Below are positions 27,108-35,941 of a DNA stretch of 64,000 nucleotides, piece after piece. The position numbers and the translations under genes are program-made. The notes beneath the pieces are model-generated. The model was not told the DNA's origin. It did not search any database and saw nothing but the letters and a program-made list of their open reading frames with translations. This DNA is from Mycobacterium asiaticum (GTDB taxonomy: Bacteria > Actinomycetota > Actinomycetes > Mycobacteriales > Mycobacteriaceae), in NCBI RefSeq assembly GCF_001673315.1, contig NZ_LZLQ01000023.1, positions 29,224-93,223 of the forward strand. Direction: 5' to 3'. How positions within the stretch are numbered: position 1 is the stretch's first letter; each line of letters opens with the position of its first letter.

Positions 27108-27461
27108 TCACGCAGACGGCAGAGTGATCCGGATGGGACCACTCCACGCGGCACCGGGATCGAGGACACTACCGCGCTGAGTGATCGCGACGTCACCGGC
27201 GGTGGCCAACTCCCGGGCCAGTTCACGCGCGTCGGGCATCAGATCGCGCCAGGTCTCGCCGCCTACTGCCCGCGCCGCGTCCGAAGGACAGATACTGCTG
27301 TGCGGGCCGCGGTGCCTGGCAAGGGCGAGGATCGACGACCTCAGGCGCTGCCTGATCGGCCCAGTCCCCAAAGCGATTTCGGCGTCGTCGGCGCCTGGGC
27401 CGCCGCCATCACCCACCCGCTGCAATTCGGCCTGTAATCGCTGGATCACGCTGTCAGACAA
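27108..27461 (-). CDS. DUF3253 domain protein
   Basis: 117-residue small protein with the DUF3253 pattern: RQRLRSSILALARHRGPHSS, ICPSDAARAVGGETWRDLMP, ELATAGDVAITQRGSVLDPG, and a terminal GPIRI. The fold is predicted to be winged-helix-like; function unknown. The first start is TTG 27461 (TTG TCT GAC); a GTG four codons later is an equal candidate and neither has a strong Shine-Dalgarno. It lies after the exported M15-like gene on the same strand. Confidence 0.75.
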   Translation of the reverse strand: MSDSVIQRLQAELQRVGDGGGPGADDAEIALGTGPIRQRLRSSILALARHRGPHSSICPSDAARAVGGETWRDLMPDARELARELATAGDVAITQRGSVLDPGAAWSGPIRITLPSA

Positions 27462-27586
27462 CAGCTAACCGCTCGGGGAGTACGTTGCCTGCAGCTTCAA
27501 CGGTGCTGGATACCGGCCGGGTCGGCACGAACCGCTCGCAGAATCGGTCGGTGTTGTTGTCATCTGTCGACCCGGGTAGCAGCGGC

Positions 27587-28270
27587 TCAGTCGGGCGGAG
27601 CGGGCGTCATCGATCCGATGAAGTACGTTTCGTGCCCGGTGGGGTAACCACCGCCATTGGTGGCGATGTGGACGTGGTCGTAATGGTTGGCGGTTTCGTT
27701 GCCCAGGTCGGCCGTCCAACTTCCCGAGCGGATGCCGAGATAGATCTTCTGACGCCAGATCACATGGTCGATTCCCCACCGCTTGGCATTGGCCAGAGCT
27801 AGCCCGGCGATCTGATCGCCCAGTGCGATGCCCTCCGGGCTGCTGTGGTCAGGGATCATTACGTCGATCGCCAACCCGCTCGGATGCCATCGCAACGCAT
27901 CCTGCCGGAACCCGCCGATGGTCTTGATCTCCGGAAACAGCACACCGATGGCGCGGGCCGCCCAGATGGTCTTGATCTGCAAACCCGACTCGGGCGCCAC
28001 CCCCGCGGGCAACGCGATCTGGAAGTCCTGGGCCGCCATCGGTGCGTTACCGGCCAGCATCGCCGCCTCGGCGGCACTGGCGATCTGCGGCCCGTTGGGC
28101 GGTGGTGTGCTGCTGACCTGGCTGGTCGGCGGCGCGGCCGTGGGGGTCTCGGTGCAGCATGGCGTCTTGGGTTTGATGCCTTGGGCGTAGATCATGGCGG
28201 CGGACAGGACCAACGAGGCCACAATTGCCAGCAAGCGTCCCCAGGTCTTGGTTGACGCAACTTTGCCCAC
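27587..28270 (-). CDS. Exported M15/ARB_07466-like peptidase-fold protein
   Basis: 227-residue exported protein. Seen: a signal-anchor or signal peptide (RLLAIVASLVLSAAMIYAQG), a short Pro/Thr-rich linker, then a domain with GGFRQDALRWHPSGLAIDVM and NHYDHVHIATNGGG. The His/Asp pattern SGxAxD plus HxH is typical of zinc D-Ala-D-Ala or L-Ala-D-Glu endopeptidases related to M15, so peptidoglycan cleavage is likely but not proven. GTG 28270 is preceded by -10-like TAGAGT (28277-28282 on this strand) with 6 bases between, suggesting a leaderless mRNA. The amidase gene lies just upstream. Confidence 0.8.
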   Translation of the reverse strand: MGKVASTKTWGRLLAIVASLVLSAAMIYAQGIKPKTPCCTETPTAAPPTSQVSSTPPPNGPQIASAAEAAMLAGNAPMAAQDFQIALPAGVAPESGLQIKTIWAARAIGVLFPEIKTIGGFRQDALRWHPSGLAIDVMIPDHSSPEGIALGDQIAGLALANAKRWGIDHVIWRQKIYLGIRSGSWTADLGNETANHYDHVHIATNGGGYPTGHETYFIGSMTPAPPD

Positions 28271-28356
28271 GAAAGCACTCTAGTGTCGGATGGGGCCAAT
28301 GTGGCAGAGTTTGTCGGTTGTTCGGAGGTTTTTTATTCTCGTCCGCGAGCGCTCCG

Positions 28357-29160
28357 TCAGCGGCCGGCTTCGATCCCGGCCACGGTCTCGGCGGCGGACG
28401 CGCCGCAAACCCGTTGCAGATCCACCGGGCCTGCGGCCAATAGATCGTCGATCCGCCGTCTCAGGCTCCCCGACGTGAGCTGGGCATAGAGGTTCGCGCC
28501 CGGACACGACGTGGTCGGCGCGAAGTCACGGTGGCTGGCCAGGGTGCCCGGCGAAACGCCGAATCGCTGTGCAGCCCAAGCGAATACGATCGCGGTCCCG
28601 CGCAGTTGTGCGTCGGAGACAGCTTCCTTGTCGAAATCGCCTTCGCACAGGACGAGGAAGTGGCCGGTCGGGTCGTAGTCCGTTGCGGTGTCACCCACCA
28701 ACTCGGGTGCCCGCAGTTCGTAGATGTTGCCGTTGCGGTCGACGCTGAAGTGATACGCGATGTCGATCCAGCCGTGGGTGTCCTGGTGATAACGCTGGTG
28801 CTGACGCAGCCTGCCGGGCGCGTTGCTGTTGGCGCCCAGAACGACGCCGGAATGGTGCAGCGTCAATCGGGTGATCGTGTGCGGTGTGCCACCGGGACGT
28901 GGCGGCCGGGCTCCCCAGGCATCCCGGCACAGCAGTTCGGCCGACGTGATGCTCGGCGCCGGAGACGATGCGGGCGGCGGGACGGACGGCGCCGCGCTCG
29001 CGGAGGTTGTTGGGGCGGGCCCGGGACTACTGGTGGTGCTGGGACCGAGGCTGGGATGTGCGGTCGCGCACCCGGCGACAGCAGTCAGTGCACCGCCGGC
29101 CGCCACTTGTAAAAGCCGGCGCCGGCTTACCGCATCCGGATGCTTTGCCGACCGGGTCAC
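28357..29160 (-). CDS. Lipoprotein N-acetylmuramoyl-L-alanine amidase (amidase_2/PGRP-like)
   Basis: 267-residue peptidoglycan amidase. Seen: RRRLLQVAAGGALTAVAGC, a twin-arginine-like signal with lipobox Cys; a Ser/Thr/Pro linker (about 35-70); and the amidase domain with LTLHHSGV (first zinc His), YHFSVDRNGNIYE, SHRDFAPTTSCPG (second His and zinc Cys). The zinc set looks complete. It should cleave between MurNAc and the stem peptide outside the membrane. The GTG overlaps the gabD2 stop (GTGA), so it is coupled to that gene even though the functions differ. Confidence 0.88.
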   Translation of the reverse strand: MTRSAKHPDAVSRRRLLQVAAGGALTAVAGCATAHPSLGPSTTSSPGPAPTTSASAAPSVPPPASSPAPSITSAELLCRDAWGARPPRPGGTPHTITRLTLHHSGVVLGANSNAPGRLRQHQRYHQDTHGWIDIAYHFSVDRNGNIYELRAPELVGDTATDYDPTGHFLVLCEGDFDKEAVSDAQLRGTAIVFAWAAQRFGVSPGTLASHRDFAPTTSCPGANLYAQLTSGSLRRRIDDLLAAGPVDLQRVCGASAAETVAGIEAGR

Positions 29161-30713
29161 TTCCGGCCGGGCAACTTCATGACGGTGCGCACGATCGGCA
29201 GCAAAGACTTCTGCCAGAGACTGGACGGAACACCGCGGGGCGGGTCGAGATTGAACACCCGAGCGGTGGCGATGGTCTGCGATTCGGTGTACTTCAGCAG
29301 GCCCTCGGGACCATGTCTGCGCCCGACACCAGAGATGCCCATGCCACCCATCGGCGCGCTGAGGCTACCCCAGGCAAACGCATACCCCTCGTTGACGTTC
29401 ACCGTTCCCGAGCGCAACCGGGCGGCGATGGCCTGGCCCTCCGCGGAGGAACCCGCCCACACGCTGGCGTTGAGTCCGTATTCGGTGTCGTTGGCTTTTT
29501 CCACGGCCTCGTCCACGTCGGCGACGGGGTAGATGGAGACCAGCGGCCCGAAGGTCTCGTTCGCGGCGCATTCCATCTCCGGCGTCACGTCGGTCAGCAC
29601 GGTCGGCTCGTAGAACAGCGGCCCGATGTCGGGTCGCGCTTTGCCGCCCGCAATCACCTTGGCGCCCTTCGACGTTGCGTCATTCACGTGATCAGTGACG
29701 GTGTCCAGCTGATCCTTGGAGATCATGCTGCCCATGTCGACCGCAAAGTCGTAGGAGGTGCCGAGCTTCATATTGCGCACCGCTTCGCCGAACTTGCGGA
29801 TGAAATCGTCGGCGACGTCCTTCTCGACATAGATGCGCTCGATGGAAATGCACAGCTGGCCGGCGTTGGAGAAGCAGGCGCGGGTGGCGGCCTTGGCGGC
29901 CTTGTCGAGGTTGGCGCCGCGCGTCACGATCATGGCGTTCTTGCCGCCGAGTTCGGCGGAGAAACCGATCAGCCGGCGGCCCGCCTGCTCGGCCAGATGG
30001 CTGCCGGTCTGGGACGACCCGGTGAACATCAGATAGTCGCAGTTCTCGGTGATCGCGGTGCCAACGACGGATCCCGGACCCGGGACGACCGCGTAGAGCG
30101 CCCGCGGCAATCCGGCCTGGTACAACAGTTCGGCGCATGCGAGCGCGCAGTAAGGGGTCTGGCTGTCCGGCTTCAGCACCACGGCGTTGCCCGCCAGCAG
30201 GGCCGGCACCGAGTCCGATGCCGTCAGCGTCATCGGGTAGTTCCACGGCGAGATCACGCCGATTACACCCTTCGGCTGATAACACACCGTCGTCTTACCG
30301 ATCGCCGGCAGCAGCGACTGCACCTTCTGCGGTTTCAGCAGATCAGCGGCAACTCGTACGTAGTAGTTCGCGTTCGCCATCAGATCGACGATCTCTTCCT
30401 GCGCCGCCCACCGGGCTTTGCCCGCCTCGGCTTGCAGCAGGTCCATCAAAAGCTCGCTGTTCTTGATGACCAGGTCGCGATAACGCGCAATGACCTCGAT
30501 TCGCTCATCCACTGGGCGTTGGGCCCATTCGGCCTGCGCCGCTCGAGCCTGCGCGAAAGCCGTCTCGACGTCGTCCGCCGTCCCAATCGGGATGGTGGTG
30601 AGGGGCTTGCCGGTGAAGACCTCGTCGATTGTCTTGGTCGGCCGGTCGGAGACGTCCTTGATTGCGGCAAGCGCACGCAGGCGGTCGAAGACCTCGGCGG
30701 TGGGTGCAGGCAT
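29157..30713 (-). CDS. gabD2: Succinate-semialdehyde dehydrogenase GabD2
   Basis: 518-residue NAD(P)+-dependent aldehyde dehydrogenase that oxidises succinic semialdehyde to succinate (GABA shunt/alternative TCA branch). Length and sequence agree closely with M. tuberculosis Rv1731 as remembered. Seen: ISPWNYPMTLT (catalytic Asn), LKPDSQTPY (cofactor Lys), FTGSSQTG, LGGKNAMIV (general base region), NAGQLCISIERIYV (catalytic Cys), and CAANETFGPLVSIYPV. The start is ATG 30713. It lies between the amidase (overlapping) and an F420-dependent oxidoreductase 54 bases upstream on the same strand. Confidence 0.95.
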   Translation of the reverse strand: MPAPTAEVFDRLRALAAIKDVSDRPTKTIDEVFTGKPLTTIPIGTADDVETAFAQARAAQAEWAQRPVDERIEVIARYRDLVIKNSELLMDLLQAEAGKARWAAQEEIVDLMANANYYVRVAADLLKPQKVQSLLPAIGKTTVCYQPKGVIGVISPWNYPMTLTASDSVPALLAGNAVVLKPDSQTPYCALACAELLYQAGLPRALYAVVPGPGSVVGTAITENCDYLMFTGSSQTGSHLAEQAGRRLIGFSAELGGKNAMIVTRGANLDKAAKAATRACFSNAGQLCISIERIYVEKDVADDFIRKFGEAVRNMKLGTSYDFAVDMGSMISKDQLDTVTDHVNDATSKGAKVIAGGKARPDIGPLFYEPTVLTDVTPEMECAANETFGPLVSIYPVADVDEAVEKANDTEYGLNASVWAGSSAEGQAIAARLRSGTVNVNEGYAFAWGSLSAPMGGMGISGVGRRHGPEGLLKYTESQTIATARVFNLDPPRGVPSSLWQKSLLPIVRTVMKLPGRK

Positions 30714-30767
30714 ATCGCTACCTCTCGAAAAAAAGCACAGGCATCTTTGCCCTCAGCGTATAGCCGC

Positions 30768-31784
30768 TTATCGAGCAGATATGCGTCGCGCTATTTCACC
30801 GTATCGCTCGAATCGCTCGGCATCGCCGAGCGCGTTGTACAGCACGAGGCGGTCGGCGGTGCCGCCGTATTTTGCGACGAGCGCGTCAGCCAGGCCGTCC
30901 CAAGTCGATTCGGTGGCGAACGCGGCGATGTGCTCGTCGGTGATTTGGGCGGCCATTCCGGCGAAGTCACCAGCCTTCTGGCGCTCGCGGATGCGGGCTG
31001 TGGTGCCGTCAAATCCCGCCTCGTCCAGGATGAACGCGTAATTGGGGGTACTCGCGTAGAAGCTGAGGCTGGCCCGCACCAACTCGCGTTCGTCGCGGCG
31101 CTCCTCTTCGGTGTCGCCGACAATCGTCATAACCGGCACGATGATCGCGACATCGGAGGACGAGCGTCCCGATCGCTCGGCGCCGGCGGCCACACCAGGC
31201 ACCACGTGGCGCGCGAGATACCCGGGTTCGCCGAGCGGATGGACATGGACCCCGTCGGCGACCTCGCCGGCCATGCGCAACATCCACGGATTGACCGCGG
31301 CGACGTCGACCTTGGGATCTGCGGCGTCGATGGGCCCGGCGCTCCACTGCGAGGTGATGAAATCCAGTTGGTAGAACTCGCCGCGATGGTCGAGTTTGCC
31401 CGTCCGGAACGCAGCGAAGCAGGCTTTCACCGCGCGCACGTAGTCGCGAAGACGCGGACCGGGAGGGTCGAACGGCATGCCGTAACGCCGCACGACGTGC
31501 GTGCGAACCTGCGTACCCAGGCCCAGTCGGAAGTTACCGTTGGTCGCTTCCTGCAGCTCCCAGGCCGTGGCCGCGGTGACGAACGGACTGCGGGGAAAGG
31601 CGACCGCGACGCCGGTCGAGAGGGCCAGGCCGGGTGCCGCCGTGGCTGCTACGGCTGCATTGAGGTAGGCAGTGCGTCCCGTTTCGGTGAATAGCAGTCC
31701 GTTGAATCCCGCCACTTGGGCGCGCCGGGCCACCTCGCCGATCCGGTCCAAGGGTTGCGGGATGGTCATCACGTCGACCTGCAC
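30768..31784 (-). CDS. F420-dependent LLM-class oxidoreductase
   Basis: 338-residue luciferase-like (TIM barrel) oxidoreductase, of the mycobacterial F420-dependent subgroup. Seen: GFNGLLFTETGRTAYLNAA, ALSTGVAVAFPRSPFVTA, NGNFRLGLGTQVRTHVVRRY and ADGVHVHPLGEPGY, which shape the flavin/F420 pocket in relatives. Substrate unknown. It is divergent from the NAGGN operon across a 107-base gap with 9-bp repeats, and upstream of gabD2. Confidence 0.88.
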   Translation of the reverse strand: MQVDVMTIPQPLDRIGEVARRAQVAGFNGLLFTETGRTAYLNAAVAATAAPGLALSTGVAVAFPRSPFVTAATAWELQEATNGNFRLGLGTQVRTHVVRRYGMPFDPPGPRLRDYVRAVKACFAAFRTGKLDHRGEFYQLDFITSQWSAGPIDAADPKVDVAAVNPWMLRMAGEVADGVHVHPLGEPGYLARHVVPGVAAGAERSGRSSSDVAIIVPVMTIVGDTEEERRDERELVRASLSFYASTPNYAFILDEAGFDGTTARIRERQKAGDFAGMAAQITDEHIAAFATESTWDGLADALVAKYGGTADRLVLYNALGDAERFERYGEIARRISAR

Positions 31785-31803
31785 GGTCGAACGCTACATC
31801 TCT

Positions 31804-31858
31804 CACGCTGCCCACGCTGCCCAAGCTGCTCACGCGTCCCACGCTGTCCCCACGCTGC
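31804..31858. repeat. Short tandem repeat, 9-bp CACGCTGCC-like units
   Basis: About six head-to-tail copies of a 9-bp unit (CACGCTGCC and variants) fill half of the divergent gap between the LLM oxidoreductase and the NAGGN operon. It could be mere slippage or a set of phased binding sites. Confidence 0.6.
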
Positions 31859-31891
31859 GCGGGTGCGGGTCGGCCCCGTATCGTCGAAAAC

Positions 31892-33697
31892 GTGTGTGGA
31901 GCCGCTGGTGAGGTGCGACTCGATGGTCAAGTGCCCGATGTGGCAGCCGTGGCAGCCATGGCTGCCGTGCTGGCGCCCAGGGGGCCCGACGGAGCGGGCA
32001 CCTGGTCACAGGGACGGGTAGCGCTGGGCCATCGCCGCCTGAGCATCATCGACCTGTCCGAAGCCGGGGCCCAGCCCATGGTGGACGCCGACCTGGGCCT
32101 GACGATCGCCTGGAACGGCTGCATCTACAACTACAAGGAGCTCCGGTCCGAGCTCCAAGGCCACGGCTACCGGTTCTTCTCCCACAGCGACAGCGAGGTG
32201 CTGCTCAAGGCCTACCACCGTTGGGGTGACGACTTCGTCAGCCACCTGATGGGCATGTTCGCCTTCGCCATCGCCGAACGGGACACCGGCCGGGTGCTGC
32301 TAGGCCGCGACCGGCTTGGCATCAAGCCGCTCTACTTTTCCGAGGACAGTCATCGAATCCGCTTCGCCTCCTCGCTGCCGGCGTTGCTGGCCGGCGGCGG
32401 CGTGGACACCCGGATCGACCACGTCGCGCTGCATCACTACATGACCTTCCACTCGGTGGTGCCCGCGCCGCTGACGATCCTGCGCGGCGTCCGCAAGATC
32501 CCGCCCGCGTCGCTGGTCGCGATCGAGCCCGATGGCCGGCGCAACACCACGACCTACTGGACGCCCGACTTCACCCGGCGCGGCGACCGCTCCGACTGGT
32601 CCGAAAAGGACTGGGAAGACGCGGTCCTCGAGTCGCTGCGCACCGCCGTGCAGCGCCGGCTCGTCGCCGACGTTCCGGTCGGCTGCCTGCTGTCGGGGGG
32701 CGTGGATTCCAGCCTGATCGTCGGTCTGCTCGCCGAGGCGGGCCAGCACGGTCTTTCCACCTTCTCGATCGGTTTCGAGGCGGCGGGCGGCGTCGAGGGC
32801 GACGAGTTCAAGTGGTCCGACATCGTGGCCGAACGCTTCGCTACCAATCACCATCAGATCCGGATCGGAACCGACCGGATGCTGCCCGCACTCGCCGGAG
32901 CCATCGGCGCGATGAGCGAGCCGATGGTCAGCCACGACTGCGTTGCGTTCTATCTGCTGAGTCAGGAAGTGGCGCGGCACGTCAAGGTCGTCCAGTCCGG
33001 TCAGGGCGCTGACGAGGTGTTCGCCGGTTACCACTGGTATCCGCCGATGGGCGGCCCGGGGGCGGGCGACCTCGAGGGCGCGGTGGCCACTTACCGGAAG
33101 GCCTTCTTCGATCGGGACGCTACGGGGCTACGCGCGCTGCTGTCGCCGGAAGTGGTGGCGCCCGATGATCCCAGCCAGCGATTCGTCGCCGAACATTTCG
33201 CCAGAGCCAATGCCGAGACCGGCATCGACCGTGCGTTGCGCCTCGACACAACCGTGATGCTCGTCGACGATCCGGTGAAGCGGGTGGACAACATGACCAT
33301 GGCGTGGGGTCTGGAGGGACGGGTGCCGTTTCTGGACCACGAGTTGGTCGAGCTGGCCGCGAGCTGCCCGCCGGAGCTGAAGATCGCGCACGACGGCAAA
33401 GGTGTGCTCAAACAGGCCGCGCGCCGGGTGATTCCGTCGGCGGTGATCGATCGCCCCAAAGGTTACTTCCCGGTTCCCGCGCTGACTCACCTCGAAGGGC
33501 CTTACCTCGACATGGTCCGCGACGCGCTCTATGCACCAGTTGCCAAGGAGCGCGGGCTGTTTCGCGCCGATGCGGTGGAAGGGCTGCTGGCCGACCCGAA
33601 CCGGAGACTGACCCCGTTGCGCGGCAACGAGTTGTGGCAGATCGCGCTGCTGGAAATGTGGCTGCAGCAACACGGCATCACGGGCGCCGCGGCATGA
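31892..33697 (+). CDS. asnO: N-acetylglutaminylglutamine amidotransferase (asparagine synthase-like)
   Basis: 601-residue class II glutamine amidotransferase that makes the terminal amide of the osmolyte N-acetylglutaminylglutamine amide (NAGGN). Seen: N-terminal catalytic Cys2 (MCGAAGEV), LAPRGPDGAGTW, LGHRRLSIIDLS and AWNGCIYNYKEL of the glutaminase domain; then the synthetase P-loop LLSGGVDSSLIVGLLA (SGGVDS at 268-273), QGADEVFAGYHWY, and VDNMTMAWGLEGRVPFLDHE. An ordinary asparagine synthetase is possible by motifs alone. The immediate GNAT/ATP-grasp partner, overlapping by ATGA, identifies the NAGGN pathway. Start GTG 31892. Confidence 0.88.
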   Translation: MCGAAGEVRLDGQVPDVAAVAAMAAVLAPRGPDGAGTWSQGRVALGHRRLSIIDLSEAGAQPMVDADLGLTIAWNGCIYNYKELRSELQGHGYRFFSHSDSEVLLKAYHRWGDDFVSHLMGMFAFAIAERDTGRVLLGRDRLGIKPLYFSEDSHRIRFASSLPALLAGGGVDTRIDHVALHHYMTFHSVVPAPLTILRGVRKIPPASLVAIEPDGRRNTTTYWTPDFTRRGDRSDWSEKDWEDAVLESLRTAVQRRLVADVPVGCLLSGGVDSSLIVGLLAEAGQHGLSTFSIGFEAAGGVEGDEFKWSDIVAERFATNHHQIRIGTDRMLPALAGAIGAMSEPMVSHDCVAFYLLSQEVARHVKVVQSGQGADEVFAGYHWYPPMGGPGAGDLEGAVATYRKAFFDRDATGLRALLSPEVVAPDDPSQRFVAEHFARANAETGIDRALRLDTTVMLVDDPVKRVDNMTMAWGLEGRVPFLDHELVELAASCPPELKIAHDGKGVLKQAARRVIPSAVIDRPKGYFPVPALTHLEGPYLDMVRDALYAPVAKERGLFRADAVEGLLADPNRRLTPLRGNELWQIALLEMWLQQHGITGAAA

Positions 33698-35493
33698 GTG
33701 ACACCGACCCCGCAGCGGAACACGAGGAACACACCGAGGCGATCACGCTAGCCCTGCACGAGGCCTCGCCGCCGGAGCTGGTGGCCGCGATGGAGAAGAA
33801 CGTCGTTCTCGAACTAGGTTGGGGCCGAATAATTTTCGGCCAAACCTTCGCCGACCCAGACACCCTGGCCGAAGTATTGCGGCAGGAAGCGCTGGGACGC
33901 CGCGACATCTGCATCTACGCCCGCGAATCCCACGTCGTCGTCGCCGGGGCCTCAGCCGAGCTGTTCATCGATCCAAGCCACACCTATCGTCTCCGATTCA
34001 CCGGCGAGGAGGAGGAGCCGGTACCGTCGCCGCCCGCTGCCACCGTGCGCACGCTGCAGGACGAGAGCGAGGCTGACGCGATGAATCGGGTCTACGTCCG
34101 TTGCGGAATGGTTCCGGCACCGGTCGAGACGATCTGGCACAACCATCAGCATGTGGAGGCGTTGACCTACCTGGTTGCCGTCCGGGACGACGACGGCGCT
34201 GTGGTGGGCACCGTCACCGGCATAGACCATGAGTTGCTGTTCTCCGATCCGGAGGAGGGTTCCAGCTTGTGGAGTCTGGCCGTGGATCCGGCGGCCGGAC
34301 TTCCCGGACTCGGGGAAGCTTTGACCAAGGCGCTGGCCGACCACTTCCGCCGCAAGGGCCGCGCGTACATGGATCTCTCTGTCGCGCACGACAATGCCGC
34401 TGCCATTGGCCTCTACGAAAAGCTGGGTTTCCGGCGTGTCCCGGTACTGGCGATCAAGCGGAAGAACGCGATCAACGAGCCGCTGTTCACGCCGCCACCA
34501 GAGACTATCGATGACCTCAATCCCTACGCCCGGATCATCGCCGACGAGGCGCTGCGCCGGGGGATCTGGGTGGAGGTGCTGGACGCCGAGACCGGCGAGA
34601 TTCGACTTTCGCACGGCGGACGCAGCATCATCACCCGCGAGTCGCTGTCGGAATTCACTTCGGCGGTCGCGATGTGCCGGTGCGACGACAAACGACTGAC
34701 TCGACGCCTGGTCGCCGATGTCGGCATCAATGTGGCTCGTGCCCGGCTGGCCACCTTCGACGATGCCGACTTCGCGTTCCTGACCGAGGTCGGCGAGGTG
34801 GTCGTCAAACCCACCCGCGGCGAGCAGGGCAAGGGCATCACCGTCGGGGTGGCCGCGGAAAACGGACCCGGCGAGTTGGCCGCCGCGCTGGCGCGCGCGC
34901 GGGAGCAATACCCCGAGGTGCTGATCGAGCAGCGGATGAAGGGCGACGACCTGCGCTTGGTGGTCATCGACGGCCGGGTGGTCGCCGCCGCGTTGCGGAT
35001 GCCGCCGGAGGTCATCGGCACGGGGGAGCACAGCATCCGCGACCTGATCGCATCGGAAAGCCGCCGCCGATCGGCGGCCACCGGTGGTGAGTCACGGATA
35101 CCGATCGACGACATCACCGAGGCCACCGTCGCCGAATCGGGCTGGCATCTTGACGATGTGCTGCCACAAGGAACCAGACTGCGCGTCCGCCATACCGCCA
35201 ACCTGCATCAGGGCGGGACGATCCACGACGTGACCGCTCAGGTCAACCCGGAGCTGTGTCGCGTTGCCGTGGCCGCCGCCGAAGCGATCGGAATACCGGT
35301 CACCGGCATCGACTTGTTGGTGCCGGACGTCACCGGCACCGAATACACGTTCATCGAAGCCAACGAGCGGCCGGGATTGGCCAATCACGAACCACAGCCC
35401 ACGGCAGCGGCTTTCATCGACTATCTGTTCCCCGGCCGTCCCGGCCAACCGCCCGCCTGGACTCCCGAGGAGTCGGTGAGTTCCGACCACTGA
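33694..35493 (+). CDS. ngg: N-acetylglutaminylglutamine synthetase (GNAT + ATP-grasp fusion)
   Basis: 599-residue two-domain enzyme expected to acetylate glutamine and ligate a second glutamine, giving N-acetylglutaminylglutamine for the upstream amidotransferase. Seen: acetyltransferase region (about 110-265: VYVRCGMVPAPVETIWHNHQ, LWSLAVDPAAGLPGLGEALT, DLSVAHDNAAAIGLYEKLGF) and ATP-grasp ligase region (about 320-590: VVVKPTRGEQGKGITVGVA, LIEQRMKGDDLRLVVIDGRV, TGIDLLVPDVTG and FIEANERPGLANHE, the metal-binding end). ATG 33694 overlaps the asnO stop. In S. meliloti and P. aeruginosa this pair is osmotically induced; a third M42 peptidase gene found in some operons is not here. Confidence 0.88.
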   Translation: MSDTDPAAEHEEHTEAITLALHEASPPELVAAMEKNVVLELGWGRIIFGQTFADPDTLAEVLRQEALGRRDICIYARESHVVVAGASAELFIDPSHTYRLRFTGEEEEPVPSPPAATVRTLQDESEADAMNRVYVRCGMVPAPVETIWHNHQHVEALTYLVAVRDDDGAVVGTVTGIDHELLFSDPEEGSSLWSLAVDPAAGLPGLGEALTKALADHFRRKGRAYMDLSVAHDNAAAIGLYEKLGFRRVPVLAIKRKNAINEPLFTPPPETIDDLNPYARIIADEALRRGIWVEVLDAETGEIRLSHGGRSIITRESLSEFTSAVAMCRCDDKRLTRRLVADVGINVARARLATFDDADFAFLTEVGEVVVKPTRGEQGKGITVGVAAENGPGELAAALARAREQYPEVLIEQRMKGDDLRLVVIDGRVVAAALRMPPEVIGTGEHSIRDLIASESRRRSAATGGESRIPIDDITEATVAESGWHLDDVLPQGTRLRVRHTANLHQGGTIHDVTAQVNPELCRVAVAAAEAIGIPVTGIDLLVPDVTGTEYTFIEANERPGLANHEPQPTAAAFIDYLFPGRPGQPPAWTPEESVSSDH

Positions 35494-35601
35494 TCGGACC
35501 GCGGCAGTGCCGCCGCAACGGCGGCCACCAGCAGCAGCGTCACGACGTCACCCCACAGGTGCATATGTCGACCAATCCAAACCAGGTGGTTAGGAGTACG
35601 A

Positions 35602-35826
35602 GTGAGTAACAATCCGTTCGATGACGAAAACGGCCGCTTCTTCGTATTGGTCAATGACGAGGAACAACACAGCCTTTGGCCTGTATTCGCCGATATTCCG
35701 TCCGGATGGCGGATCGTCTACGGCGAGGCGGATCGGGCGGCTTGCGTGGATTACGTCGAGCAGAACTGGCCTGACATTCGGCCCAAGAGTCTGCGGGACA
35801 GGTTTGCGCAGGGTACGGGGTCTTGA
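35602..35826 (+). CDS. mbtH: MbtH-like protein
   Basis: 74-residue MbtH-family chaperone of NRPS adenylation domains. Seen: [56 protein letters not shown], carrying the family-defining Trp, Asn and Pro positions. The GTG at 35602 has AGGAG 5 bases upstream. It follows the NAGGN synthetase by 108 bases on the same strand, and no NRPS gene lies in the window. It may serve a distant NRPS, or be linked to the neighbouring amide-bond chemistry; only the first has precedent. Confidence 0.92.
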   Translation: MSNNPFDDENGRFFVLVNDEEQHSLWPVFADIPSGWRIVYGEADRAACVDYVEQNWPDIRPKSLRDRFAQGTGS

Positions 35827-35860
35827 GCCGTAAGCCGTAGGCCGTAGGCCGTAAGCCGTT
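35826..35860. repeat. Five tandem 7-bp units (A/G)GCCGTA
   Basis: Units at 35826, 35833, 35840, 35847 and 35854 directly after the mbtH stop, in the short gap before the convergent VIT-family gene. Probably slippage DNA of no function. Confidence 0.6.
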
Positions 35861-35941
35861 CGGCGGACCGGCACAGGATGCCCTGGCACCGAACTCGACA
35901 TGCAACCCACGCACGCCGGCGGCTAACTGTCGCATGGGCAT

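Noticed and set aside
28324..28340. T-rich stretch as a rho-independent terminator
   Set aside because: The T-run is on the plus strand while both flanking genes run on the minus strand, and no GC stem precedes it in the right orientation.
28968..31694. 908-codon open frame on the plus strand
   Set aside because: It is antisense to the amidase, gabD2 and the F420 oxidoreductase, all with clear family motifs. Long mirror frames are common in GC-rich codon patterns and this one has no recognisable domain.
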